DNA of 64,000 bases. Source: Aphelocoma coerulescens (taxonomy: Eukaryota; Chordata; Aves; Passeriformes; Corvidae). The notes under the pieces are model-generated. The model was not told the DNA's origin and searched no databases. It saw only the letters and a list, made by a program, of their open reading frames with translations. Of this stretch, positions 8,157 to 21,922 are shown one piece after another. The stretch's first letter is position 1; the number at the start of each line of letters is the position of its first letter. The position numbers and the translations under genes were made by a program. The stretch is from NCBI RefSeq assembly GCF_041296385.1, contig NW_027183981.1:1266501-1330500 (forward strand), in the 5' to 3' direction.

Positions 8157-9362
8157 TTTCAGAGAGAGACTGGTAAGAACTTGAATGAGATGTGTAAAAC
8201 CTCCGCTCCTGGGCCAGATGGGATTGCTCTGGGTCATCTTATTAAAATAGACCCTAAGTTCTCCCAGTTGACAGAGATCTTCAACCTCTGGCTTGCCACC
8301 GGAACTTTACCGGACGCGCTGCGGGACTGCCTGACAGTTTTGATACCCAAGTCATCCAATGAGGAGAAACCTGGTGATATCAACAACTGGAGGCCTATCA
8401 CCATTGCTTCAGTGGTGTTTAGGTTGTTCTCCAGGATCGCGAATGCGAGACTGGCCCGTGCATGTCCCATTAACCCCAGACAACGGGGTTTTATCAGCGC
8501 ATCAGGCTGTTCTGAGAACCTTAAGCTGTTACAGCTTTTGGTTAAGAAGGCAAAACAGGAACATAGAAGTTTGGGGGTGGTATTTGTGGATATTGCCAAG
8601 GCATTTGATACCGTTTGCCAGCAGCATATTATAGCTGGTTTGGTTAAGAGGGGAGTTGATTCCCATATAATCCATCTAATTGGTGAGATGTACAGGAATA
8701 TTAAGACGTACATCGTCGCCAAGAATGGGAAAACAGACCCCATTAACATCTGCTCCGGTGTTAAACAGGGCAACCCAATGTCACTTTTGTTATTCAACCT
8801 GGCGCTGGATCCTCTCCTATGTAAACTGGAAACGGAAGGGTGTGGATTCCATCATGGTGGATTTAAGATTACGGCCATGGCCTTCGCAGATGATCTGGTG
8901 CTTCTGAGCGACTCATGGGAAGGCATGTGTTATAACATCAAAATTTTGGAGACCTTTTGTGAGCTTACTGGTCTCCGAACTCAAGAAGAGAAATGCCACG
9001 GCTTTTACATCAAGCCGACCAAGGACGCGTATACCATCAGTGACTGTCCTGCTTGGCAAGTTGGAGGGACTCCCCTCAACATGATCAACCCGGGAAGCTC
9101 AGAGAAATATCTTGGCACACAGATTGACCCTTGGACCGGTTTCGCTGATCCTGGCCTTCCTACGAAACTTGAAGAATGGCTTCATCGGATTGGTAGCGCA
9201 CCACTTAAACCTCTTCAGAAAGCCGATAGGACATATACCATCCCTAGACTGATATATCTGGCTGACCATACCAATGTAAAAACTGGGCTCCTCGAATCCC
9301 TTGACTTGATGATAAAAAAAATCGGTCAAGGAGCGGCTTCATCTCCCAACTTGTACATGTGA
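8157..9362 (+). pseudogene. R2 reverse transcriptase region, copy 2
   Basis: Protein identical to copy 1, including QGNP and the A8 frameshift. Confidence 0.92.
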
Positions 9363-10431
9363 TGCCATCCTGTATTCGAGATTTAAAGACGGAGGGCTGG
9401 GGTTTATCAAATTGGCGGCGCTTATACCTAGTATTCAAGCGCGAAGATTGCACAGATTAGCTCAATCTTCGGATGGGACCTTGGTTTCTTTTTTGAAGGG
9501 TGAACATCTAGAATTGATACATGAGAAATTATGGGTTAAAGCTGGGGGTGTACGAGAGTCCGTCCCCCAAATTTGGGACCCCATCCCATTGATGGAAGTT
9601 GCTAGCGAGGGGAGTGAAGCCTTGTCTGAGTGGGAGGCACCACGTTCCAAGCTTCGCCTTCCTAGGCCCTGTGACTGGCGGAAGGTGGAATTCAATAAAT
9701 GGAAACATCTGGTTGCCCAGGGCCATGGGATCGAAAATTTTGAGAATGATAAGATCAGTAATGACTGGTTGATGCATTACCGCAGCATCCCTCACAGAAA
9801 ACTCATAACGGCGCTGCAATTAAGAGCGAAGGTCTACCCCACTCGGGAATTCTTAGCAAGGGGTAGACACGATGTCTGTGTTCGATCCTGCAGACACTGC
9901 GGCGCCGAATATGAATCAGCGTCCCATGTCATCGGAAAATGCCCAATTACTCAGGACGCCAGAATTAAAAGGCATAATTTCATCTGCGAAACCCTTAGCC
10001 GAGAAGCTAAGAGGGAGAATTGGACGGTTTTCCAGGAGCCGCATTTGAGAGATGAAGAAAATGAGTTATTTAAGCCTGATTTAATCTTTGTGAAGGATGC
10101 TAAGGCACTTGTAGTGGACGTAACAGTGAGATACGAGCACAGCAATTCTTCACTGAAAGGGGCCGCTGTGGAGAAGGCAAAAAAGTATCAACACCTTCTT
10201 CCACAGATTTGTGACCTCACTAATGTAACATCTGTAGAGTTCACTGGTTTCCCCTTAGGAGCGCGGGGGAAATGGTATGAGAGGAACTCTGAATTGCTAC
10301 AGGCCTTGGGACTCTCTAAAACGAGGCTAGGGAGACTAGCCCGGGCCCTGGCATCCAGAGCACTCTTCTCTTCTGTAGATATCGTACATATGTTCGCAAG
10401 CAAAGCCAGATTGTTTGTACCTTTACAATAA
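9316..10431 (+). pseudogene. R2 CCHC/endonuclease region, copy 2
   Basis: Protein identical to copy 1. Confidence 0.92.
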
Positions 10432-10635
10432 AGGCCCCTTCCCTGAGTGGTTCGAGCTGGACAGTGGAATTGGTTTTGGGTGGGAGGGGTTCACCCGTCA
10501 TAACGCGTCTTGCCCATATTTGGGCTACAAATTTGGATTCGACCAGGTGGACGGGCCACCTTTACTTAACCCAGAAAAGAAACATATCATTTTATATGTT
10601 TATTAAATAGCCATAGTTACTAACTGGGCATAGCT

Positions 10636-10699
10636 GCAGAGGTCGCACCTCCTCGTGGTCCCGCCGGATACCCGTAAGGGTAACTAAGTCGACCTCTGC
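10636..10699 (+). ncRNA. HDV-like ribozyme fold, copy 3
   Basis: Identical to copy 1. Confidence 0.83.
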
Positions 10700-11278
10700 C
10701 CCAGTGTGAGTGAGGGGGTAATATCTCCCCTCCCTATTGCTGGACTCGCCACCCAGTGGTAGATTCACAAATCGCAGAAACAAATTTATTGGCGCAGCTA
10801 TTTGCTGTTGCCCAAAGCCTTGTCCACGGGCATTAGTTGGACACAGTCTGCAGGTTGGTCGAGGGTTCCACCTGCAGACTCTGACAACCCTCTTTTAGAT
10901 TTGACCAAACGCCATCTCGGTCTTGACAATGGTACAATCTGTGGCTTTGCGGTACGTGTCTACGGCCACCCAAACTGACCCTTTAGATCTGTGGGTTAGA
11001 GAGGCCAGAATTCCACCACTATCTGTGGTGTTAGAGGAGGAAAGAATCAATCTTGTACCTTTGGAGTTTATAAACTCCAAAGTTGCTCTTGAAGTTGGGA
11101 GCCATCCGGGTAACACCGCAGATTGTCTGGCTGTATTTCCTGAACCTTATGAAATCTTGCCCTTTGGGCTGGTTCAGGAAGAAATAAATGGGTGTGAAAC
11201 AAGAGAAATAGAGGAGCCAATGACACCTGGGACTCCTCCGGGATCAGAGGGGGCGGAACAATTACAGGAACTCCTGTT

Positions 11279-12253
11279 ATGTCTGTCCCGGACAAAAATC
11301 CATCATGTCCAAGGTGTCTGACCCGGTTTACTAATACGCTGGGGTTAACAGACCATCTAAAGACGTCCCATGGCTGTAATAAGATCTGGTTTAGGTGCTC
11401 TAAGTGTGGTAAACAAAATCTGAAATACCACAGTATCTCCTGTCATGTCCCTCGGTGCAAAGGTGAAGGATTTGTGGCCCCTACGGGTAGCTGGGTCTGT
11501 GAGGTGTGCTCTAGAGGTTTTGCTACAAAGATTGGACTGGGACAGCACAAGAGGTTACAACATCCTCTTGTGTGTAATGTGGAACGGATAGCTGCCTCTC
11601 ACCCCAAAGAAACATCTTTGCGGGGGGCCCATAAGAAGGTATGGACCGAGGAGGAAGAGGCTCTCCTGAATCAATTGGTGGTTAAGTTTGCTGGTAGCAG
11701 GAACATCAATCAGCTAATAGCGGAGCACTTGCCATCTAAGACGCCAAAGCAGATTAGTGACAAAAGACGCCTTCTAGGAAAAGGTCCCTCAAAGAAAGTT
11801 CGATTTAGAGAAGGCGGGGCTGTAGGCAGAGAAGAACCTCCCCAATCTGCTAAGGGGCAAAGTGAGGGACGCTTGGTGCTCCACTATCATGATATCATCA
11901 AGCTGAAGCTATCGGCAGGCGAGTTCACCGTGTGTCAGGAGGCCTTTGAGAAAATAATGCAGGGGCAAGATCCGCAATCAGTGGTGAACGAAGTGTATGA
12001 GAAGTTTCGGGATAGCCAGGATAGGCTTAACCATAAAGTGTCTAAGCCGCGAAGGCCCCGGGGGCCTCGAGGCCAAAAAGCATCCGGGGTGACAACTAAA
12101 CGGATGCAGAAAAGGGCCGTTAAGCGAGGAAAATATCTGAGATATCGAGGTTGTTTCAGATACATAGAGGGAGGTTGGCACGGGTTATTTTGGATAACAC
12201 GGAAGCCCTGCAGTGCCAAATACCATCTGGTGTTATCCACAGTGCACATTTAA
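11279..12253 (+). pseudogene. R2 zinc-finger/Myb region, copy 3, with a private frameshift
   Basis: Fingers and Myb match copy 1. The private deletion after 12146 shifts the frame at the basic region (after KYLRYR), giving a 324-codon product with an unrelated tail. The rest of the usual frame continues at 12151-12342 in another phase. The copy-specific lesion shows that the piece is not under selection. Confidence 0.92.
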
Positions 12254-12342
12254 AGAGAGATGGGAAACATCTGTCTGTTTTAGTGGTCTTGAATCCTTCC
12301 CAGTATATAGGGAGGCGGATAACACCATGTTTCGAGACCTGA

Positions 12343-13548
12343 TTTCAGAGAGAGACTGGTAAGAACTTGAATGAGATGTGTAAAACCTCCGCTCCTGGGC
12401 CAGATGGGATTGCTCTGGGTCATCTTATTAAAATAGACCCTAAGTTCTCCCAGTTGACAGAGATCTTCAACCTCTGGCTTGCCACCGGAACTTTACCGGA
12501 CGCGCTGCGGGACTGCCTGACAGTTTTGATACCCAAGTCATCCAATGAGGAGAAACCTGGTGATATCAACAACTGGAGGCCTATCACCATTGCTTCAGTG
12601 GTGTTTAGGTTGTTCTCCAGGATCGCGAATGCGAGACTGGCCCGTGCATGTCCCATTAACCCCAGACAACGGGGTTTTATCAGCGCATCAGGCTGTTCTG
12701 AGAACCTTAAGCTGTTACAGCTTTTGGTTAAGAAGGCAAAACAGGAACATAGAAGTTTGGGGGTGGTATTTGTGGATATTGCCAAGGCATTTGATACCGT
12801 TTGCCAGCAGCATATTATAGCTGGTTTGGTTAAGAGGGGAGTTGATTCCCATATAATCCATCTAATTGGTGAGATGTACAGGAATATTAAGACGTACATC
12901 GTCGCCAAGAATGGGAAAACAGACCCCATTAACATCTGCTCCGGTGTTAAACAGGGCAACCCAATGTCACTTTTGTTATTCAACCTGGCGCTGGATCCTC
13001 TCCTATGTAAACTGGAAACGGAAGGGTGTGGATTCCATCATGGTGGATTTAAGATTACGGCCATGGCCTTCGCAGATGATCTGGTGCTTCTGAGCGACTC
13101 ATGGGAAGGCATGTGTTATAACATCAAAATTTTGGAGACCTTTTGTGAGCTTACTGGTCTCCGAACTCAAGAAGAGAAATGCCACGGCTTTTACATCAAG
13201 CCGACCAAGGACGCGTATACCATCAGTGACTGTCCTGCTTGGCAAGTTGGAGGGACTCCCCTCAACATGATCAACCCGGGAAGCTCAGAGAAATATCTTG
13301 GCACACAGATTGACCCTTGGACCGGTTTCGCTGATCCTGGCCTTCCTACGAAACTTGAAGAATGGCTTCATCGGATTGGTAGCGCACCACTTAAACCTCT
13401 TCAGAAAGCCGATAGGACATATACCATCCCTAGACTGATATATCTGGCTGACCATACCAATGTAAAAACTGGGCTCCTCGAATCCCTTGACTTGATGATA
13501 AAAAAAATCGGTCAAGGAGCGGCTTCATCTCCCAACTTGTACATGTGA
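12343..13548 (+). pseudogene. R2 reverse transcriptase region, copy 3
   Basis: Protein identical to copy 1. Confidence 0.92.
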
Positions 13549-14617
13549 TGCCATCCTGTATTCGAGATTTAAAGACGGAGGGCTGGGGTTTATCAAATTG
13601 GCGGCGCTTATACCTAGTATTCAAGCGCGAAGATTGCACAGATTAGCTCAATCTTCGGATGGGACCTTGGTTTCTTTTTTGAAGGGTGAACATCTAGAAT
13701 TGATACATGAGAAATTATGGGTTAAAGCTGGGGGTGTACGAGAGTCCGTCCCCCAAATTTGGGACCCCATCCCATTGATGGAAGTTGCTAGCGAGGGGAG
13801 TGAAGCCTTGTCTGAGTGGGAGGCACCACGTTCCAAGCTTCGCCTTCCTAGGCCCTGTGACTGGCGGAAGGTGGAATTCAATAAATGGAAACATCTGGTT
13901 GCCCAGGGCCATGGGATCGAAAATTTTGAGAATGATAAGATCAGTAATGACTGGTTGATGCATTACCGCAGCATCCCTCACAGAAAACTCATAACGGCGC
14001 TGCAATTAAGAGCGAAGGTCTACCCCACTCGGGAATTCTTAGCAAGGGGTAGACACGATGTCTGTGTTCGATCCTGCAGACACTGCGGCGCCGAATATGA
14101 ATCAGCGTCCCATGTCATCGGAAAATGCCCAATTACTCAGGACGCCAGAATTAAAAGGCATAATTTCATCTGCGAAACCCTTAGCCGAGAAGCTAAGAGG
14201 GAGAATTGGACGGTTTTCCAGGAGCCGCATTTGAGAGATGAAGAAAATGAGTTATTTAAGCCTGATTTAATCTTTGTGAAGGATGCTAAGGCACTTGTAG
14301 TGGACGTAACAGTGAGATACGAGCACAGCAATTCTTCACTGAAAGGGGCCGCTGTGGAGAAGGCAAAAAAGTATCAACACCTTCTTCCACAGATTTGTGA
14401 CCTCACTAATGTAACATCTGTAGAGTTCACTGGTTTCCCCTTAGGAGCGCGGGGGAAATGGTATGAGAGGAACTCTGAATTGCTACAGGCCTTGGGACTC
14501 TCTAAAACGAGGCTAGGGAGACTAGCCCGGGCCCTGGCATCCAGAGCACTCTTCTCTTCTGTAGATATCGTACATATGTTCGCAAGCAAAGCCAGATTGT
14601 TTGTACCTTTACAATAA
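13502..14617 (+). pseudogene. R2 CCHC/endonuclease region, copy 3
   Basis: Protein identical to copy 1. Confidence 0.92.
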
Positions 14618-14821
14618 AGGCCCCTTCCCTGAGTGGTTCGAGCTGGACAGTGGAATTGGTTTTGGGTGGGAGGGGTTCACCCGTCATAACGCGTCTTGCC
14701 CATATTTGGGCTACAAATTTGGATTCGACCAGGTGGACAGGCCACCTTTACTTAACCCAGAAAAGAAACATATCATTTTATATGTTTATTAAATAGCCAT
14801 AGTTACTAACTGGGCATAGCT

Positions 14822-14885
14822 GCAGAGGTCGCACCTCCTCGTGGTCCCGCCGGATACCCGTAAGGGTAACTAAGTCGACCTCTGC
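14822..14885 (+). ncRNA. HDV-like ribozyme fold, copy 4
   Basis: Identical to copy 1. Confidence 0.83.
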
Positions 14886-15464
14886 CCCAGTGTGAGTGAG
14901 GGGGTAATATCTCCCCTCCCTATTGCTGGACTCGCCACCCAGTGGTAGATTCACAAATCGCAGAAACAAATTTATTGGCGCAGCTATTTGCTGTTGCCCA
15001 AAGCCTTGTCCACGGGCATTAGTTGGACACAGTCTGCAGGTTGGTCGAGGGTTCCACCTGCAGACTCTGACAACCCTCTTTTAGATTTGACCAAACGCCA
15101 TCTCGGTCTTGACAATGGTACAATCTGTGGCTTTGCGGTACGTGTCTACGGCCACCCAAACTGACCCTTTAGATCTGTGGGTTAGAGAGGCCAGAATTCC
15201 ACCACTATCTGTGGTGTTAGAGGAGGAAAGAATCAATCTTGTACCTTTGGAGTTTATAAACTCCAAAGTTGCTCTTGAAGTTGGGAGCCATCCGGGTAAC
15301 ACCGCAGATTGTCTGGCTGTATTTCCTGAACCTTATGAAATCTTGCCCTTTGGGCTGGTTCAGGAAGAAATAAATGGGTGTGAAACAAGAGAAATAGAGG
15401 AGCCAATGACACCTGGGACTCCTCCGGGATCAGAGGGGGCGGAACAATTACAGGAACTCCTGTT

Positions 15465-16529
15465 ATGTCTGTCCCGGACAAAAATCCATCATGTCCAAGG
15501 TGTCTGACCCGGTTTACTAATACGCTGGGGTTAACAGACCATCTAAAGACGTCCCATGGCTGTAATAAGATCTGGTTTAGGTGCTCTAAGTGTGGTAAAC
15601 AAAATCTGAAATACCACAGTATCTCCTGTCATGTCCCTCGGTGCAAAGGTGAAGGATTTGTGGCCCCTACGGGTAGCTGGGTCTGTGAGGTGTGCTCTAG
15701 AGGTTTTGCTACAAAGATTGGACTGGGACAGCACAAGAGGTTACAACATCCTCTTGTGTGTAATGTGGAACGGATAGCTGCCTCTCACCCCAAAGAAACA
15801 TCTTTGCGGGGGGCCCATAAGAAGGTATGGACCGAGGAGGAAGAGGCTCTCCTGAATCAATTGGTGGTTAAGTTTGCTGGTAGCAGGAACATCAATCAGC
15901 TAATAGCGGAGCACTTGCCATCTAAGACGCCAAAGCAGATTAGTGACAAAAGACGCCTTCTAGGAAAAGGTCCCTCAAAGAAAGTTCGATTTAGAGAAGG
16001 CGGGGCTGTAGGCAGAGAAGAACCTCCCCAATCTGCTAAGGGGCAAAGTGAGGGACGCTTGGTGCTCCACTATCATGATATCATCAAGCTGAAGCTATCG
16101 GCAGGCGAGTTCACCGTGTGTCAGGAGGCCTTTGAGAAAATAATGCAGGGGCAAGATCCGCAATCAGTGGTGAACGAAGTGTATGAGAAGTTTCGGGATA
16201 GCCAGGATAGGCTTAACCATAAAGTGTCTAAGCCGCGAAGGCCCCGGGGGCCTCGAGGCCAAAAAGCATCCGGGGTGACAACTAAACGGATGCAGAAAAG
16301 GGCCGTTAAGCGAGGAAAATATCTGAGATATCAGAGGTTGTTTCAGATACATAGAGGGAGGTTGGCACGGGTTATTTTGGATAACACGGAAGCCCTGCAG
16401 TGCCAAATACCATCTGGTGTTATCCACAGTGCACATTTAAAGAGAGATGGGAAACATCTGTCTGTTTTAGTGGTCTTGAATCCTTCCCAGTATATAGGGA
16501 GGCGGATAACACCATGTTTCGAGACCTGA
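15465..16529 (+). pseudogene. R2 zinc-finger/Myb region, copy 4
   Basis: Protein identical to copy 1. Confidence 0.9.
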
Positions 16530-17735
16530 TTTCAGAGAGAGACTGGTAAGAACTTGAATGAGATGTGTAAAACCTCCGCTCCTGGGCCAGATGGGATTGC
16601 TCTGGGTCATCTTATTAAAATAGACCCTAAGTTCTCCCAGTTGACAGAGATCTTCAACCTCTGGCTTGCCACCGGAACTTTACCGGACGCGCTGCGGGAC
16701 TGCCTGACAGTTTTGATACCCAAGTCATCCAATGAGGAGAAACCTGGTGATATCAACAACTGGAGGCCTATCACCATTGCTTCAGTGGTGTTTAGGTTGT
16801 TCTCCAGGATCGCGAATGCGAGACTGGCCCATGCATGTCCCATTAACCCCAGACAACGGGGTTTTATCAGCGCATCAGGCTGTTCTGAGAACCTTAAGCT
16901 GTTACAGCTTTTGGTTAAGAAGGCAAAACAGGAACATAGAAGTTTGGGGGTGGTATTTGTGGATATTGCCAAGGCATTTGATACCGTTTGCCAGCAGCAT
17001 ATTATAGCTGGTTTGGTTAAGAGGGGAGTTGATTCCCATATAATCCATCTAATTGGTGAGATGTACAGGAATATTAAGACGTACATCGTCGCCAAGAATG
17101 GGAAAACAGACCCCATTAACATCTGCTCCGGTGTTAAACAGGGCAACCCAATGTCACTTTTGTTATTCAACCTGGCGCTGGATCCTCTCCTATGTAAACT
17201 GGAAACGGAAGGGTGTGGATTCCATCATGGTGGATTTAAGATTACGGCCATGGCCTTCGCAGATGATCTGGTGCTTCTGAGCGACTCATGGGAAGGCATG
17301 TGTTATAACATCAAAATTTTGGAGACCTTTTGTGAGCTTACTGGTCTCCGAACTCAAGAAGAGAAATGCCACGGCTTTTACATCAAGCCGACCAAGGACG
17401 CGTATACCATCAGTGACTGTCCTGCTTGGCAAGTTGGAGGGACTCCCCTCAACATGATCAACCCGGGAAGCTCAGAGAAATATCTTGGCACACAGATTGA
17501 CCCTTGGACCGGTTTCGCTGATCCTGGCCTTCCTACGAAACTTGAAGAATGGCTTCATCGGATTGGTAGCGCACCACTTAAACCTCTTCAGAAAGCCGAT
17601 AGGACATATACCATCCCTAGACTGATATATCTGGCTGACCATACCAATGTAAAAACTGGGCTCCTCGAATCCCTTGACTTGATGATAAAAAAAATCGGTC
17701 AAGGAGCGGCTTCATCTCCCAACTTGTACATGTGA
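16530..17735 (+). pseudogene. R2 reverse transcriptase region, copy 4
   Basis: As copy 1 except Arg to His in the NARLARAC stretch (G-to-A at CpG, 16831). Confidence 0.92.
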
Positions 17736-18804
17736 TGCCATCCTGTATTCGAGATTTAAAGACGGAGGGCTGGGGTTTATCAAATTGGCGGCGCTTATAC
17801 CTAGTATTCAAGCGCGAAGATTGCACAGATTAGCTCAATCTTCGGATGGGACCTTGGTTTCTTTTTTGAAGGGTGAACATCTAGAATTGATACATGAGAA
17901 ATTATGGGTTAAAGCTGGGGGTGTACGAGAGTCCGTCCCCCAAATTTGGGACCCCATCCCATTGATGGAAGTTGCTAGCGAGGGGAGTGAAGCCTTGTCT
18001 GAGTGGGAGGCACCACGTTCCAAGCTTCGCCTTCCTAGGCCCTGTGACTGGCGGAAGGTGGAATTCAATAAATGGAAACATCTGGTTGCCCAGGGCCATG
18101 GGATCGAAAATTTTGAGAATGATAAGATCAGTAATGACTGGTTGATGCATTACCGCAGCATCCCTCACAGAAAACTCATAACGGCGCTGCAATTAAGAGC
18201 GAAGGTCTACCCCACTCGGGAATTCTTAGCAAGGGGTAGACACGATGTCTGTGTTCGATCCTGCAGACACTGCGGCGCCGAATATGAATCAGCGTCCCAT
18301 GTCATCGGAAAATGCCCAATTACTCAGGACGCCAGAATTAAAAGGCATAATTTCATCTGCGAAACCCTTAGCCGAGAAGCTAAGAGGGAGAATTGGACGG
18401 TTTTCCAGGAGCCGCATTTGAGAGATGAAGAAAATGAGTTATTTAAGCCTGATTTAATCTTTGTGAAGGATGCTAAGGCACTTGTAGTGGACGTAACAGT
18501 GAGATACGAGCACAGCAATTCTTCACTGAAAGGGGCCGCTGTGGAGAAGGCAAAAAAGTATCAACACCTTCTTCCACAGATTTGTGACCTCACTAATGTA
18601 ACATCTGTAGAGTTCACTGGTTTCCCCTTAGGAGCGCGGGGGAAATGGTATGAGAGGAACTCTGAATTGCTACAGGCCTTGGGACTCTCTAAAACGAGGC
18701 TAGGGAGACTAGCCCGGGCCCTGGCATCCAGAGCACTCTTCTCTTCTGTAGATATCGTACATATGTTCGCAAGCAAAGCCAGATTGTTTGTACCTTTACA
18801 ATAA
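17689..18804 (+). pseudogene. R2 CCHC/endonuclease region, copy 4
   Basis: Protein identical to copy 1. Confidence 0.92.
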
Positions 18805-19008
18805 AGGCCCCTTCCCTGAGTGGTTCGAGCTGGACAGTGGAATTGGTTTTGGGTGGGAGGGGTTCACCCGTCATAACGCGTCTTGCCCATATTTGGGCTA
18901 CAAATTTGGATTCGACCAGGTGGACGGGCCACCTTTACTTAACCCAGAAAAGAAACATATCATTTTATATGTTTATTAAATAGCCATAGTTACTAACTGG
19001 GCATAGCT

Positions 19009-19072
19009 GCAGAGGTCGCACCTCCTCGTGGTCCCGCCGGATACCCGTAAGGGTAACTAAGTCGACCTCTGC
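19009..19072 (+). ncRNA. HDV-like ribozyme fold, copy 5
   Basis: Identical to copy 1. Confidence 0.83.
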
Positions 19073-19651
19073 CCCAGTGTGAGTGAGGGGGTAATATCTC
19101 CCCTCCCTATTGCTGGACTCGCCACCCAGTGGTAGATTCACAAATCGCAGAAACAAATTTATTGGCGCAGCTATTTGCTGTTGCCCAAAGCCTTGTCCAC
19201 GGGCATTAGTTGGACACAGTCTGCAGGTTGGTCGAGGGTTCCACCTGCAGACTCTGACAACCCTCTTTTAGATTTGACCAAACGCCATCTCGGTCTTGAC
19301 AATGGTACAATCTGTGGCTTTGCGGTACGTGTCTACGGCCACCCAAACTGACCCTTTAGATCTGTGGGTTAGAGAGGCCAGAATTCCACCACTATCTGTG
19401 GTGTTAGAGGAGGAAAGAATCAATCTTGTACCTTTGGAGTTTATAAACTCCAAAGTTGCTCTTGAAGTTGGGAGCCATCCGGGTAACACCGCAGATTGTC
19501 TGGCTGTATTTCCTGAACCTTATGAAATCTTGCCCTTTGGGCTGGTTCAGGAAGAAATAAATGGGTGTGAAACAAGAGAAATAGAGGAGCCAATGACACC
19601 TGGGACTCCTCCGGGATCAGAGGGGGCGGAACAATTACAGGAACTCCTGTT

Positions 19652-20716
19652 ATGTCTGTCCCGGACAAAAATCCATCATGTCCAAGGTGTCTGACCCGGT
19701 TTACTAATACGCTGGGGTTAACAGACCATCTAAAGACGTCCCATGGCTGTAATAAGATCTGGTTTAGGTGCTCTAAGTGTGGTAAACAAAATCTGAAATA
19801 CCACAGTATCTCCTGTCATGTCCCTCGGTGCAAAGGTGAAGGATTTGTGGCCCCTACGGGTAGCTGGGTCTGTGAGGTGTGCTCTAGAGGTTTTGCTACA
19901 AAGATTGGACTGGGACAGCACAAGAGGTTACAACATCCTCTTGTGTGTAATGTGGAACGGATAGCTGCCTCTCACCCCAAAGAAACATCTTTGCGGGGGG
20001 CCCATAAGAAGGTATGGACCGAGGAGGAAGAGGCTCTCCTGAATCAATTGGTGGTTAAGTTTGCTGGTAGCAGGAACATCAATCAGCTAATAGCGGAGCA
20101 CTTGCCATCTAAGACGCCAAAGCAGATTAGTGACAAAAGACGCCTTCTAGGAAAAGGTCCCTCAAAGAAAGTTCGATTTAGAGAAGGCGGGGCTGTAGGC
20201 AGAGAAGAACCTCCCCAATCTGCTAAGGGGCAAAGTGAGGGACGCTTGGTGCTCCACTATCATGATATCATCAAGCTGAAGCTATCGGCAGGCGAGTTCA
20301 CCGTGTGTCAGGAGGCCTTTGAGAAAATAATGCAGGGGCAAGATCCGCAATCAGTGGTGAACGAAGTGTATGAGAAGTTTCGGGATAGCCAGGATAGGCT
20401 TAACCATAAAGTGTCTAAGCCGCGAAGGCCCCGGGGGCCTCGAGGCCAAAAAGCATCCGGGGTGACAACTAAACGGATGCAGAAAAGGGCCGTTAAGCGA
20501 GGAAAATATCTGAGATATCAGAGGTTGTTTCAGATACATAGAGGGAGGTTGGCACGGGTTATTTTGGATAACACGGAAGCCCTGCAGTGCCAAATACCAT
20601 CTGGTGTTATCCACAGTGCACATTTAAAGAGAGATGGGAAACATCTGTCTGTTTTAGTGGTCTTGAATCCTTCCCAGTATATAGGGAGGCGGATAACACC
20701 ATGTTTCGAGACCTGA
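19652..20716 (+). pseudogene. R2 zinc-finger/Myb region, copy 5
   Basis: Protein identical to copy 1. Confidence 0.9.
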
Positions 20717-21922
20717 TTTCAGAGAGAGACTGGTAAGAACTTGAATGAGATGTGTAAAACCTCCGCTCCTGGGCCAGATGGGATTGCTCTGGGTCATCTT
20801 ATTAAAATAGACCCTAAGTTCTCCCAGTTGACAGAGATCTTCAACCTCTGGCTTGCCACCGGAACTTTACCGGACGCGCTGCGGGACTGCCTGACAGTTT
20901 TGATACCCAAGTCATCCAATGAGGAGAAACCTGGTGATATCAACAACTGGAGGCCTATCACCATTGCTTCAGTGGTGTTTAGGTTGTTCTCCAGGATCGC
21001 GAATGCGAGACTGGCCCGTGCATGTCCCATTAACCCCAGACAACGGGGTTTTATCAGCGCATCAGGCTGTTCTGAGAACCTTAAGCTGTTACAGCTTTTG
21101 GTTAAGAAGGCAAAACAGGAACATAGAAGTTTGGGGGTGGTATTTGTGGATATTGCCAAGGCATTTGATACCGTTTGCCAGCAGCATATTATAGCTGGTT
21201 TGGTTAAGAGGGGAGTTGATTCCCATATAATCCATCTAATTGGTGAGATGTACAGGAATATTAAGACGTACATCGTCGCCAAGAATGGGAAAACAGACCC
21301 CATTAACATCTGCTCCGGTGTTAAACAGGGCAACCCAATGTCACTTTTGTTATTCAACCTGGCGCTGGATCCTCTCCTATGTAAACTGGAAACGGAAGGG
21401 TGTGGATTCCATCATGGTGGATTTAAGATTACGGCCATGGCCTTCGCAGATGATCTGGTGCTTCTGAGCGACTCATGGGAAGGCATGTGTTATAACATCA
21501 AAATTTTGGAGACCTTTTGTGAGCTTACTGGTCTCCGAACTCAAGAAGAGAAATGCCACGGCTTTTACATCAAGCCGACCAAGGACGCGTATACCATCAG
21601 TGACTGTCCTGCTTGGCAAGTTGGAGGGACTCCCCTCAACATGATCAACCCGGGAAGCTCAGAGAAATATCTTGGCACACAGATTGACCCTTGGACCGGT
21701 TTCGCTGATCCTGGCCTTCCTACGAAACTTGAAGAATGGCTTCATCGGATTGGTAGCGCACCACTTAAACCTCTTCAGAAAGCCGATAGGACATATACCA
21801 TCCCTAGACTGATATATCTGGCTGACCATACCAATGTAAAAACTGGGCTCCTCGAATCCCTTGACTTGATGATAAAAAAAATCGGTCAAGGAGCGGCTTC
21901 ATCTCCCAACTTGTACATGTGA
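20717..21922 (+). pseudogene. R2 reverse transcriptase region, copy 5
   Basis: Protein identical to copy 1. Confidence 0.92.

Larger units (their letters stand above)
6421..10607 (+). mobile_element. R2 copy 2
   Basis: Complete unit with the same lesions as copy 1. Its N-terminal frame is 6742-7134. It carries T at 7137 (CpG change, Arg to Trp in finger 1) and the majority G in the 3' UTR loop. Confidence 0.95.
10608..14793 (+). mobile_element. R2 copy 3 (4,186 bp, 1-nt deletion)
   Basis: Complete unit, one base short because an A is missing between 12146 and 12147. Its N-terminal frame is 10929-11321. It carries the minority A at 14739. Confidence 0.95.
14794..18980 (+). mobile_element. 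R2 copy 4
   Basis: Complete unit. Its N-terminal frame is 15115-15507. It is marked by A at 16831, shared only with copy 10. Confidence 0.95.
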
